Below, piece after piece: positions 34,211-45,484 of a DNA stretch of 64,000 nucleotides. The notes beneath the pieces are model-generated. The model did not search any database. It was not told the origin of the DNA and saw nothing but the letters and a program-made list of their open reading frames with translations. Within the stretch, counting starts at the first letter, position 1, and the number at the start of each line of letters is the position of its first letter. Position numbers and translations under genes: made by a program. This DNA is from Cytospora piceicola (taxonomy: Eukaryota > Ascomycota > Sordariomycetes > Diaporthales > Cytosporaceae). The stretch lies in contig JALQBC010000002.1 of assembly GCA_023375675.1 (NCBI GenBank), positions 1,922,001-1,986,000 of the forward strand, given 5' to 3'.

Positions 34211-35924
34211 CTACTGAACCGACTCCCTCGGACCATCAAGCTCCTTAGTATGCTCCGTAGCCTCCGCTTCCTTCCTCTCTAACGCACCGGGCTCAGTCGG
34301 ATCGACACCCAAGCGCATAGCCTCAGCAACTTCCTCTGCTGGTCCTGTGAACCACCGATGGGCCCAGACAATCCACGTTCCTACCGCACCCACACCGATG
34401 ATACCGACTGCGACGACTGTATAATTCAGCGTCTGGTCCGTCACAGGGTTGCTCGTAGGGAGACAAAACACAACCGCGATGCACCCAATCCAGGCACAGG
34501 CACAGGCCGCAACCACACGGGACATGCCCCTCAAATTGAACGGACCCTTCATCGCTACAAAGTTATCGTGCCAGATGAGTCCAATGAGGATAGGCAACCC
34601 ATACGATATGTACAGACCGATGGTGGCGATGGACGTAGCAGCTGAGAAAGCAACAGATGAACCAAGCGACGGCAGAGCAAGAATGAATGATAGCGTGGCA
34701 GCAAGCCATACAGTGCGGATGGGAGACCGAAATCGCTCATCGACTTTGTGGAAGAAGGATGGGATGCCACCATCACGGGAGAAGGCAAACATCATGCGTG
34801 AGTTGGATGTCATGGAGAACAGGCCACAGTGCCAGACGCAGACTGTTACCCACGAGCTTGAGGTCAGCTTCAAGGCATCGGATGGAGCAATTAGAGAGGG
34901 GAACAAACTCACTCATGATTATAGAGAAAACAGCCAAAGCACCATTCTCACCAAAGACATCCACAAGGATCTTGAGAACAGGCTGATCATACTGATTATC
35001 CAGCGTGGCGGAGAAGTCCTGTATAGAAAACAGGAAGGCCATCAGGACAAAAAACCCAAAGATAGCACTGAAACCAACACTCGACACCACACCAATCGGA
35101 GCACTCCAGTCAGCCTTTCGAGTCTCCTCCGACAGATGGGCCGAGGCATCGAAGCCGGTGAGGGTATACTGGCTCATAAGAGCACCGCACATGGCAACAT
35201 AGGTAGGGCTTGCCCGGATACTCCAACCCACACCATCGATGCCTGTTCCATCGTAGAAAGTACTGAAGACAAACGACGCGGGCTGATGTGTAGGCGCCTT
35301 TGCTAAAACAGCAATGGCAATGGCCGAGACTCCGGCGCTGTGGAGGACAATCGAGACATTGTTCAGATGCTTGAGGATGTGCACGCCGAAGCTGTTGACA
35401 AGCCCATGAGACACCAGCACCGCAGCGTATATGCCAATGGTCTGAGAGGCGTTGGCCTCGAAGCTGGGGTTCTTCACCGTCGCAGCCGTAGCGATAAGCC
35501 CCGCGAGACCGAAGGAGATACCGGTCGTGACAGCAACCTGGCCGAGGAAGTTGAACCATCCTGTCAACCAAGCCGCGAAGGGACTCCAGCGGGGAGGGGC
35601 GAGGAGAGCCGCCCAGAAGTAAGGGCCACCGGAAGTCGGGATGGCGGACACGATCTCGGCCATGGCTATGGCCACAAGAAGCGTGAAGAATGAGACCAGA
35701 ATCCAGCCAACAGACATTACGCCTGGACCGCCGGTAGCGAGTCCATAAGAGAAGAGGGTCGTGATGCCGGTGATGACGCTGATGATGGAGAATGAGACAC
35801 CAAAATTATGAGCAAGACCCCAATCTCTTTTGAGCTCTTGCTTGTAGCCAAACTTGGCGAGGCGGTCTTCGTCGTGTTCCTGGACGGTGTTGGATGGCAT
35901 GCGTTCTACTGTTGGCTCCTCCAT
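34211..35924 (-). CDS. APC-family amino acid / GABA / choline-type permease
   Basis: Two exons (35924-34913 and 34842-34211, minus) with a 70-nt intron give 547 residues. The splice joins FSIIM to ICVWHCGLFSMTSNSRMM without a gap, as expected for the family. About twelve hydrophobic spans are visible. Family marks are the N-terminal LAKFGYKQELKRDW, NFGVSFSIISVITGI, IPTSGGPYFWAA, LTGFDASAHLSEETRKA and FSRDGGIPSFF. The pattern is that of fungal permeases related to UGA4 and HNM1, which bring GABA, polyamines, choline or amino acids across the plasma membrane. The substrate cannot be read from sequence. Three WGATAA sites upstream suggest nitrogen regulation. Confidence 0.9.
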
Positions 35925-36209
35925 CGTAGATTTGCACGGGGTGTTGTAAATCTCTTTCCAGGTCGTTGGCCTAGTCGTACTGTGATTGTAGCGATCAAGT
36001 CGTTCTGATGCTGACTGTTATCGAGGGCCTCGGGCTCGGTGGTCAGATCGCGACGATATTACAGCTCTAATAGTGCCTCGGAGCAGTCGAGAGTTCAAGT
36101 CGCCGTAGCCAGCATCACGATTCACCAACATCCAGGGACCAATCCATGGATGGTATTGCGACATGTTCAGTACTTAAACAAGGCCATCATCGTTCTTCCA
36201 CCCCATCCA

Positions 36210-36375
36210 TGATAAGTGCAAAGCATAAGACGAGCTGATATGGATCCTAAGGCCTGGACCCTAAGGCCTGGACTTATCATGGGGGCGCCTCGGTGTCAGC
36301 CAGGGGAGTTTATCGCGGTATGCCACAGAGGCCAATCAGGGAGGAGGACCACCTAAGATCCAAAGGAGCTTATCT
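36210..36375. promoter_or_regulatory. Cluster of GATA-factor sites upstream of the permease
   Basis: TGATAAG (36210-36216), CTTATCA (36273-36279) and CTTATCT (36369-36375) lie 286-451 bp upstream of the permease start codon. Clustered WGATAA sites are the known targets of the nitrogen regulator AreA/Nit2. Function here is inferred from position. Confidence 0.5.
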
Positions 36376-36972
36376 CGATGCCACCCCCAAACTTCATCCT
36401 TCAGATGCATGTCAGCCCTAGATAGTCAGATAATGTACGCAGAGTCTTCTGTACGATGTCGGCTCTGGGCATGAGAAGACTGCCCTCCTCTTCCCACACA
36501 CCGTTCCCATCAAGTTCTGTGACAGGATGATTCTGGGTTCAACTGCCAGAACATATCAAGTACGTACTTAGTGGCACTTCATACCAACCTGCCTCCTCCA
36601 GGGCTCCCCTTGCCCCCTCTTCCCCGGCTTTATGCGGGGTGGCTCCAGTGAGATGACGATTACAGCTCATCCAGCCCGTCTCTGTTTCTGACCTGTTTTC
36701 ACCGAGTCCACTTTCGGATCCAACTTGTACCAGACATTTAGGTACTTAGGTACTTGGAGCAATTGAGATTCCCAAAAGCAAAAGGTCATCATCTGTCCAC
36801 TTACACGATGCTTGAGTCGTGTATCCCTGCTATTGTGTCGCGTGCTTTCTCGGCTACGACCATTGTCAACGACTAAACTTCCTCATAACGCAAAAAACTC
36901 TGCATTACCTACATGAGGGTCCACGCCAGACCGAATTCCAAGCGAGTACATCCTAGGATGTTACACAACACA

Positions 36973-37056
36973 GGGCGTCTAGCTCAAATGGTAGAGCGCG
37001 TGCTTAGCATTAGTCAAAATTGCACGAGGTACACGGTTCGATCCCGTGGTCGTCCA
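36973..37056 (+). tRNA. tRNA-Ala (anticodon AGC) with 11-nt intron
   Basis: A full cloverleaf folds: acceptor GGGCGTC with GTCGTCC, a D arm AGCTC..GAGC, anticodon stem CGTGC/GCACG, and a T arm CACGG TTCGATC CCGTG. The anticodon AGC is at 37006-37008. An 11-nt intron (37010-37020) sits one base after the anticodon, the canonical place. The pair G3-U70, the identity mark for alanyl-tRNA synthetase, is present. There is one T-T mismatch at position 6-67. Confidence 0.93.
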
Positions 37057-37059
37057 TTC

Positions 37060-37065
37060 TTTTTT
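37060..37065 (+). terminator. RNA polymerase III terminator
   Basis: A run of six T follows the tRNA 3' end by three bases. Confidence 0.85.
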
Positions 37066-37816
37066 CCGGATTCACTTCGAGGCCACTGATAGCTTGTAAC
37101 TTCACCCTTTCTTTTTTGTTTGGTAGCACGGTCACAGGCTACATACTTCGTTAGGTACGTTTGCTTGTTGTCTCTTGTTAAAGGGAACCTCTTTAGATTA
37201 GAGGCTAGTATTGGTTACCTGAGTAAGTATCGGTCCTTCAAGCAAATTCTCTCTGAACGAAGATCAGTGCAAGTCATTTTTTCCGGGCGTGAATCTATCT
37301 GGATGTCAGGTCTCCTTGGTATTTATGAGCCGATTATACAGAGAGATCTTTACCCACCTGTGTGGCCTCTTGACGACCAGGTACATACCTTACCTTACTA
37401 CTGACCGTAACATACCTGAGGGAGGATGTTTCCAGCGCCCCCTCGCCCCAATACTAACAATAATGACACAGCTTAGAACCAGATGGCTCCACACGTCTTC
37501 TGGAGAAGCGTTGCACGCGGTCAATGGGGCAACCATGCATGCGACCTTTGCGGAATTCGGTATCTGCTTCAAGTCAAGCCACACGAGGTATTAGTACTTG
37601 GGGGTCCGATCCGGTCCGGAAAGGCCCTGGCATTTATTTGGTCTTCTTTGCTGACGGATTATAAGTGCTTTCGAAGGTGTCAGGATGGCTCTTGCGAGTG
37701 AATGTCGTTCCACTCAAGTGCTACATATGTACGTACTCATTGCCACTGTTCCGCGTTTAGACGGCTTCAGATGTCCCTAGTGGTCTCCTTAAATCGTCAA
37801 CTCAGACCCAGCCCAA
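37066..37816. other. Intergenic region, no gene seen
   Basis: This lies between the tRNA and the 3' end of the DAL5-type transporter gene. It holds nothing recognisable. Confidence 0.5.
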
Positions 37817-39482
37817 CTAGATGATATATCTGAAGCCCCGTGATGCCCTCGCGTCTGTCTCAGTATCCGGGTTCTCATCAAAGATTTTGTCCAACCTCTT
37901 GTTCTCCCTCCAGAGCGAGAAACTCAGCCCCGCCGACACTACTGCCACAAGCAAGCAAAAGGCCGTTGAGATCCAGCTACCTTTGACATAAAATGGCTTC
38001 TCACTCGCGGGGAACACGTTCGTCCCCAGCAACGGGCCACACTGTCCTAAGGTCTGGAAAACTGCCCATCCACCCGACCTCTTACTCTCAGTGCTGTGCA
38101 TGTTCGACACCCAGCCCACCATAAGCGAGACACAGACAAAGATCATTATTGCGAAGAACACGCCGAGGTACCGGGGAGCGGGAGCTGTTGTCGTGGCTAG
38201 GAGGATGAAGCCTACAGCTGCTATAAGAGCGAACCCGCTAATGAACGGCCCGCGGATGTGCAGTCTGTCGGCCGTGAAATTCATGGCCAGGATGACAATA
38301 AAGCAAAATAGGTAGGGAGGCGCTGAAAGGCCGTTGGATTCAAGGGTAGAGAACACCCCGATTTCTGCAATGATGGTGGGTACAAAGAGAGGCAGAGACG
38401 CAAAGGAAACCTGTTGTCAGAGTGTGATCAGCCAATGAGCCCGGGATTGTGAGGGGGAGAATGTAAACATGCGCTCTTACATTGCAGCCGAAGTATATGA
38501 TCCCAGTGACGAAGCTGCGCCAGTCTTTCAGACCATCAAGAAGTTCCTTGAGACGGACACCGGTGTGCTGGCCTTCTTCGGTGTCGGCCACTTGTCCCTC
38601 ACTGATGCAATACGCAGCGACGTCCTTCTCTCTCTCTGTTAGGAACTTTGCTTCACGAATGCTATCTGGCAGCATGAAGAACGCCACGACTGTCATAAGC
38701 ATCGTCGGCAGACCCTCGATCAGGAACAAGATCCTCCAGGACGGCACTTTGCTCTTGATGAGGAGGATGGCGGAGCCCAATGCACCACCATAAGCGTTGG
38801 CCAGCGCTGATCCGGAGATGAATATGCCCTGTCGGAAGCCAACATTGTGTTTCGGGTAGAAAAAGGACAGGTAGACGGGCACACCGGCATACATGGCCTC
38901 GAATATGCCGAGGATGAAGCGGATGCTGACGAGTCCCGCGTAGTTACTCACGGAGGCTTGGAGGGAAGAGAGGGCGGACCAGCCCAGGACGACGCAAGCG
39001 CACCAGATATGCGCGGGAAAGTGTTTCCAACCGATGACGGTCCACATGGAGACGATATCTGAAGGTTTGGAAGGCAGTGGTCAGTGCAAAGCCTGTGAAA
39101 TCAACCCCCCCCCCCCCCCCAAAACAAAACACACACAAGAAAACCAAAAAGATCAAATCCAGGAGCGCGACCTACATCCGATGTAGAAGACTGTCCCCAG
39201 CATATTATACTGGTTCCCAACCAATCCAATTCCTTCATCTAGCCCTGCGACGTGCGCATTGCCCAGATTTGACCGGTCGAGGACAGAAAGCATGTAAATG
39301 ACGAAAATGATGGGCATCATATGCCAGTCCAGCTTGCGGATATAGGCTGCCTTCTCTTTTTCGGTCGGTGCGATGGCGTTTTCCCCCTCCAACTTTTCCC
39401 CCTTCTCGAGCTGGTCGAGCTCAGGTTTGTCCAGGACATTGCCTGCGTCGGTGGTCGCCATTTTTCTGCACGATGTTGCCAA
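37817..39482 (-). CDS. DAL5-type MFS transporter (anion:cation symporter family)
   Basis: Three exons (39482-39176, 39058-38481, 38410-37817, minus) with introns of 117 and 70 nt encode 492 residues, or 485 from the second ATG at 39461. Exon 1 has the family mark LDRSNLGNAHVAGL. Exon 2 has RFILGIFEAMYAGVPVYLSFFY and the WRILFLIEGLPT motif. Exon 3 completes the second half with GWVSNMHSTESKRSGGWAVF. About twelve membrane spans are visible. Relatives carry allantoate, vitamins, tartrate or sugar acids in symport with protons. The substrate is not determined. Intron 1 contains a run of about 16 C on the plus strand (39105-39120). Confidence 0.9.
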
Positions 39483-39520
39483 GAATCAGCGGAGATTGCC
39501 AAGACGAGAGCCACGAGGTA

Positions 39521-39583
39521 GAGTCGCAGAGGAAAGTTACAGAGTCGCAGAGCCAAGATACAGAGTCGCAGAGCCAAGACAGG
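39521..39583. repeat. 21-bp tandem repeat, three copies
   Basis: Three units starting GAGTCGCAGAG lie at 39521, 39542 and 39563, just upstream of the MFS transporter start codon (39482), so probably in its 5' UTR or promoter. Confidence 0.85.
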
Positions 39584-40599
39584 ACATGTGGAGCCTTTTA
39601 TACATCTTGGGGAAGTCGTGATTCCAACCGAAAGTTCTCTAGCATGTCCGCTCCTTCAGCCCAACCCTGGGGTAGTAGCGGGGCAGCTGGGGTGCTCTCC
39701 GCATATACATACCTGCCGTTATGCGCTCCGCTGCATAAGTGGTGGGTGGGATTGAGGCGGAGCTGAACAGTTGCGTGGCAGGCCGGGGTATGAACGACTG
39801 ACCGACACAACCCCTACCGGTACTTTTATATACGCCCGGATCCGTAATGAGAGCACTTGGAGGTCAACTGGTGAACATCTTGATGACATCTATTGATTAC
39901 ACTAAGCAACCTGACCATGACAACCAGGAAATCTCCTTGACCCCAAACCAGAGACAATCCTGGTTGAGAAGCTGGTAAACCTTAGCATGGACTTTGCTTA
40001 TTGCTTTTTGATCGGTCTAGTCGTGGTAGCACAAACAATCATACCCCGACGTGCATGAGCATGTGATCCTTTGTCCGGAATTAATGATCTTTCCTACGGG
40101 GAGTGGCCGAGCTTACGATTCGCTCACCTTTATTGGTCTGCAACTAGTTATCATCACAGTGATCAGCGAAGGCCGGTCATCCGTGGTGGATGTTGGTAAG
40201 CATGGAGGGATGCTACCCCTCAACTTGAGTGTGCACATGTGAACAAAAGTCCGGAAAAATGTTACCGGGGATGGAGTATAAGCGAGACTATCCACGCGTC
40301 TAGACCAGAATAGGCACACCAGAGTACGGGCACTACTTGTGTATGCATCAGGGTGGACATCGAGGCTCGGTGTGAGTTGACCCTCGACCTCCGAAACCAT
40401 CTCTGCCGAATTTCTCGCTGCGTTCCAATACTCACATGCCTTGAAGTCCATGAAATGGGCACAGGAAGATGATCACTGTAGATACGAAAGTATCATTATT
40501 TCTGTTCTGCTGGGACGAGTTTAACAGGGTGACAGATCCCGAGATATCTACTGCTTGTGTCTATCCATGTAAGGGGAAACGTATCCAGGCCCCCCCTCG
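39584..40599. other. Intergenic region, no gene seen
   Basis: This is the promoter side of the DAL5-type transporter (a TATA-like TTTATATA lies near 39824). No supported coding sequence. Confidence 0.45.
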
Positions 40600-40639
40600 T
40601 CCGACGCAGCCTTGCCACTACAAAGGCACCTGAAGAGGT

Positions 40640-42291
40640 TCCTAGACCTCCAGGTGATGTTCAATGTTGAAGTACTCGCCCTGGTGAAGAGTATGGTCCA
40701 GCCTGTTCTTAAAGTGCATCACGGAGCCGGCGTAAACGCCCGTAACGCGGCCCCCATCGCGCCCATTCTTGTACAGAGTCCGGCACTTACCGGACCATAC
40801 TGTCCCTTTGGGCACCTCCTAGGAGTACTCGCTGAAGTCCCTCTTGACGGCTACCGTCTTGATGTCCTCGCGGTGCATACACATGGTCCACCGCAGTAGG
40901 TAGTCGCACGTTCACGACATGGTCGTCGGCACCGAGCCGGGCTGATGGGAGGACCCGGCCCGTTGATCATGCCGTAGTTGGGAAGGTCATCAACCTGTGT
41001 CGCGAAGAACGCCTGAGGGTCCTCTTTCCACATCTCCTCCAGCCATACCCCGTTACGTCCGATCAGCTTCCACTGTGGTAGCCGGAAGGGTCGAAGCCCA
41101 TGGTGCATACGATGATATCAAATTCCTCCTCTAAGCCTGTTACCGTCCGGATGCCCTTGTCGGTTAACATCTCGATTTGGTCTCGGCAGAGCCGGGAGTT
41201 TGGGGCATGAGGGCTTCCAAGTAGTTATCACCCAGTGTGATGCGTCTACAATCTGCGTGATACTGAGGGATGATGCGGTCTCGGACTCACGTGTAGAGTT
41301 GTGCATCGACTCAAGTATGCGCGCCCTGCAATCGGCTTCACAATTACCCCTTTTGTAAAGGGTGGTCAATGATTATGGCGTAGAAGACTGCGTTGATACT
41401 TCTTTGGCATCAGCTGCGCATGTCGAACACGGCTTGGGATCACCTGGGAAGCCATGTTTCATGCTTACGACCGCTCGAGCTCGTTTCTGAATTCCAGAAA
41501 TGCCGCGGGGTCGTCAAGTAGTCAGCCCGTTGATCCAGTGAGACATCTGAGTATACAAAGGTTCTTGTGAGCAATCCGGACCCATTGATTATGAAGTTGG
41601 CTTCGTCTCACTTCATCTGACCATCCTTCTCGAGCAAAAGTTTCCACTTACCAGACCCTCATCCCAAGCTGTCTCATGGATGGTCATCTTGAGCTGTCAA
41701 TATCTGCAAAGGTCCTATTTCTGGGCTGTGCTCTGATATATGCCTGGATTTAGGTTGTTGTGGCGTAAAGAGAGGTCCAATCTGGGTTCTCCTCGAACGG
41801 ACATCTGAGTGCCACCAAAAAGTATACTTAGGTACAGTGGCTACCCCCTATATATCATATGGCCCATCCAAGCCACCTGCATGATATATAAGGGACACAT
41901 GGTATATCGGGGCAAGGGGTCACACACCCTACGGTACATTATTAGCCAATCCATCCACTAGAATTATATGATATATGAAGGGTTTATGCTATATAGGGAT
42001 ATGATATATGGATGCACTATCAACAGGGACTTATGTTGCGGCTGAAAGGTCTCACGTGCGGGTACATTCCAAGTTGACCACTCCAGTGTCAGCAACGAGG
42101 ACAAATAGGCAGCTGTACTGGAATGGCTTACGAGGATGCACCTGTTTGAGTATTCTCGTACCAGGTACCACCGATCTCGGGGTTCACTGGTAGATGGCCA
42201 GATCGATCTCGTCTTCCAATCCGAAGCCGTTTCGTAATTTCCAGGCGAGGATCAAGCCCGAAATGCCGGCGCCTATGCCGACGACACGCAT
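40640..42291 (-). pseudogene. Ruined Baeyer-Villiger-type flavin monooxygenase
   Basis: On the minus strand the old start (42291) reads MRVVGIGAGISGLILAWKL, an FAD-binding GxGxxG fold. NPEIGGTWYENT follows after a stop. Near 41240-41100 is CRRITLGDNYLEALM, then in another frame a KGIRTVTGLEEEFDIIVC block. Then come WKLIGRNGVWLEEMW, FFATQVDDLPNYGMINGPG and, near 40660, HQGEYFNIEHHLE. This is the order of fungal cyclohexanone/steroid-type Baeyer-Villiger monooxygenases, which often serve secondary metabolism. Several frameshifts and stops break it. A TATATCAT-rich stretch (41850-42010) lies within. The gene is dead. Confidence 0.82.
41851..42008. repeat. ATGATATAT/ATATATCAT repeats inside the monooxygenase relic
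   Basis: Copies lie at 41851-41858 (inverted), 41881-41888, 41968-41976 and 42001-42009 within otherwise mixed sequence. This may be the remains of a small insertion that interrupted the gene. Confidence 0.5.
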
Positions 42292-43565
42292 CTTGCATGT
42301 AGGAGTGAAGGCGGGCAGAGATAGTAGTGGCTTACTGTGAGGGCCATTATCTGCGCCATTGACAGCTTAAACGCCGGCTGACATCCTCACACGTAGTCGA
42401 GGGGAGGCAGTATATCCTTGTCGAGCAGCAAGTACAGGCTGGGAGGATGCAGGGGATTGGATTGACGCAGACTCGATCACGAGATAACGGAATATGACGT
42501 GATAACTTTGAGTGCCTCTGAGCCAAAGACGGTTGATCTTGCAGGACGTCTAAGGAAGTATCCATGCACAAATACATACATACATTGCAACACATCTACA
42601 TCAACGTCCCGCCTCGCATCTTCCGGAGATTGGCAGACGTGCCCTTTCGGCAATGTTCCGGTACCCACCCGTACTCCTCGACCCTTCTGGCCCAGCAGGA
42701 GCATCACGTTCGCGCTCCCAAATAGCCTGCCAGTCTGCGTGAGTTCCGGCATAGAACCATTTGTGAGAAGTGCTGTCACCTTTTTCGCACTCCTGGCCCC
42801 CCCCCCCCCGGGTCAGCACATGCCTGGCGTACAATGGAGGGCAGGTCAACAGCAGTGTAAAGGGTCGATCGAGATTTCGATTTTGACCGAGCATTTCCGC
42901 GGTGCTAGAATCGAGAACTGTTTCGTGCATCAACAAAAACTACGAGGACATGGGGGAGTCGCCGAGTGACTTGCTTGGGTGGTGCTCGGTGCAGATCTCG
43001 TCACCAAAGAAGGGGTTCGCATATGACACTGTGTGTGGTGCAAAGTGATACTAGTTGCTGTTGGCTACTCGAGTACGAAATACGGAGTAAGTGCTTGTTG
43101 GATATGCAGGAGGTGGGTGGAGTTGGCGACGAACAATACGCAGGCAACGAATATGAGGCGAGGCAAATCGCAGCGGTACAGTCAATTGATCAAGGATAAT
43201 AATCCCTCGGCAGGTTCGGCCACTCTGAGCCATGACACGTCAGTTATATAGTTGTATAGTACAAAGTAGCGGTCTTGAGCTCAGCTTTGATCTTCGGTTA
43301 CCTGGTATACCTTTGGAATCATCCGGGAATACCTATAGATGCCAAATGGGAAGCGATATTCAGGAGTGTTACGGGCCCTCGTATTTTGATATCAGGAATT
43401 GTCCAAGTACAAATCGAATTCACCTGTGGTCACGGGAATCCAATTTCATTGTCCCTTGACAATCTACGACGGCAGTATATGAACGCTTCCCATTCTGGAA
43501 ATGACACAGGCCTTCGAGGAAATCGTCAAAGGGTTCCTGTCCAGTAGCTGAGCTTCAGCATATCT
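42292..43565. other. Intergenic region with C14 tract
   Basis: No supported gene. A run of about 14 C occurs near 42797-42810. Overlapping frames on both strands have no motifs. Confidence 0.45.
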
Positions 43566-44169
43566 ATGCACGTCATTGCCAGAGTCAACTGCGGTGCGGG
43601 CATCGCAGAAGATGACTTTTTATATTCGTTGTGCTTGTCAGATTCGTCAATCAACTATGTACTTGGCCATTCAAGTTCATTTAGTTATCTCCAGTTGTTC
43701 GTAGTTAGGAAAGCCGCATGCTGCACGTTGTGTGTTCATTACCTACTTAAGTAGGTATGGAGGTGGCAAGCATCTTTGGCCAATTACAAATGAAGAGGTC
43801 ACCATATTGTTCCAAACTACGTGCGCCTTCATTCTCATCTTCGCCATCGCAGTCACCGTGACCAAGATTTCGATCCTACTCTATTATAAATGTTTGTCCT
43901 GGGCAACTTGCTTACCCAAAGTCTGTAAGTTTCTGGCTGTGGGGTATAAAGTCGTGATCGTGATAGCCTAGCTCTTTGGAGTGCTACTGATCAGTTACTA
44001 TAGACTCAGTACACAGACCGAATACTCAATTAATACTATCAACTTCTTCATGTTCAATGGGTTGTGCGTCTCTAGTGTTGATATTATGAATTTGCTGGTA
44101 CCGTCATCAACTGGCAAGTTTACTGTCCCGAGGTCCTTGTCTCTAGCCTGTAAGAGCTGCATGAACTGA
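43566..44169 (+). pseudogene. Relic of PTH11-like / fungal rhodopsin-domain membrane protein
   Basis: Pieces on the plus strand match the family order: GAGIAEDDFLYSLCL (first loop/second span), GGGKHLWPITNEEVTILFQ, ILIFAIAVTVTKISILLYYK (a strong family mark), and then NTINFFMFNGLCVSSVDIMNLLVPSS followed by FTVPRSLSLACK. The reading frame shifts between the first and second pieces, and an in-frame TAG at 43969-43971 interrupts the rest. The N-terminus and C-terminus are missing. The intact family includes PTH11-like G-protein coupled receptors and other integral membrane proteins of unknown role. It lies close to the ruined monooxygenase. Confidence 0.7.
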
Positions 44170-45227
44170 GAGATCACAGGCCACAACAGTGTGTGGAAAC
44201 CTGCTGCTTGGTGCTTTGTTACTTGCCAGGTTCCCACCTCACTCGACTAGAAATAATGCACTCGAGCTTCAGGACCAAGTACAGACTTGAAGTAACCGCT
44301 GACCGCCTGATAGTCAACTGGTGTCTGCATAGCAGGGATCATGCAACTCATTGCGTGTAGCTCGCTCACCAGCAGTAGGAAAGTTACCTGGGCCATGGAC
44401 GAAGCCGTCGTTTAGTCGTGGTGTGAGCACCCTAGCCCCCATGTTCCTCATTAGGCTTGATCGCACCAGCACCAGGAGGTCAGAGAATGCTATGTCGTCA
44501 GGGAGAGCATTGGAGGAGGTCAAGTACAAGGCCTCCGCCACCGCCGCCTCGAAGTTGCCGACGAAGATGCTGACGAGTAAGCCGGGGAGGCAGTGGAAAG
44601 ATTGCACGAGTGTGACAGCTCCCGCCAGATGCGCGGAAGCGACGAAGAACTTGAGCTGACTACTTAGTACTGTCTCACTCCACAGGCCAGGTATAGCGGT
44701 GATCGAAAGGACATGGAAGGTGGTATTGTGGTCCTGCAGGATGTCAATGTCATGATCACCCCTAGAGCAACCAGTCATTTTTACCTACCTACATATGTCG
44801 GTGCCAATTATTTTTACTCATTTGAAAGGCACGCTTGTTTCTAAGGCAGTTTGACGATATGATACATATAGTCAACTTTCAACTCCTCCCAATTGTCCTG
44901 GTTTGTCTTCGACTGTGTGACCCTTGAACATGTAAGCAGTTGTTTCGTGTTAGGCTCGTGATATCATTTAGTTTCTAATTGTTCAACTTGTCTTATATCC
45001 ATGTCTTTTGGTCTATCACCAATTCAATATCTGACAAAATCCATGGTCAACAAGGTTGTCTTTGACTCTGCTTTCCCATATTTCTCTCAGGGTCCCTCGG
45101 GAAAATTTCAAATCCCATGCCGCAATGATCATCAGTCAGGCTTCACGGGTCCTTTAGTTTTCTAGCCTTCCAAACAACCCTGAGCATCCCCCCCTACCCA
45201 GGCACACACACCCAGTACCCAACTTCT
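44170..45227. other. Intergenic region with unassigned frame
   Basis: A 154-codon frame (44314-44778, minus) has no motif or context and is not called. The rest shows nothing. Confidence 0.35.
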
Positions 45228-45484
45228 TCATCCTACGCAAATCTTGCGGGGGCCGCAATGGTTTGTGTTGCAGCTCTTGTTGAATGTGCAAGGTTGCCCA
45301 AGGAGAGCAGATGACTCTTCCGGGTTGTTCGGGGTTATTGCGCCCTTGCTGGGGTTGAAGGGAGCTGCGTATACGAACACAGACGATGTTGCTGCTGTAG
45401 ACTACTTAGAAATATCTCCGAGGAATCAGAGGAGTGAGGGAACATACCGAGAAGGGCAATGATCATGCTAAAGATTTGTACCAT
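45228..45484 (-). CDS. Small secreted cysteine-rich protein (57 residues)
   Basis: Two exons (45484-45448 and 45364-45228, minus) are joined over an 83-nt intron with GTATGT..CAG ends. The product begins MVQIFSMIIALLA, a short hydrophobic signal peptide, and has a Pro/Asn/Ser linker (residues 14-37). It ends with a compact four-cysteine module: Cys38, Cys44, Cys49 and Cys55 (spacing C-x5-C-x4-C-x5-C), with the end NHCGPRKICVG. The start context is AAGATGG. The intron splits the last codon of the hydrophobic core, a common layout for fungal secreted effectors. No known family is recognised. It lies among pseudogenes, as effector-like genes often do. The function is unknown. Confidence 0.6.

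Noticed and set aside
34449..35306. 285-codon plus frame over the permease
   Set aside because: It is antisense to a well supported membrane protein and has no domain.
44314..44778. 154-codon minus-strand frame
   Set aside because: No recognisable motif, no signal peptide, and a similarly open frame lies on the opposite strand.
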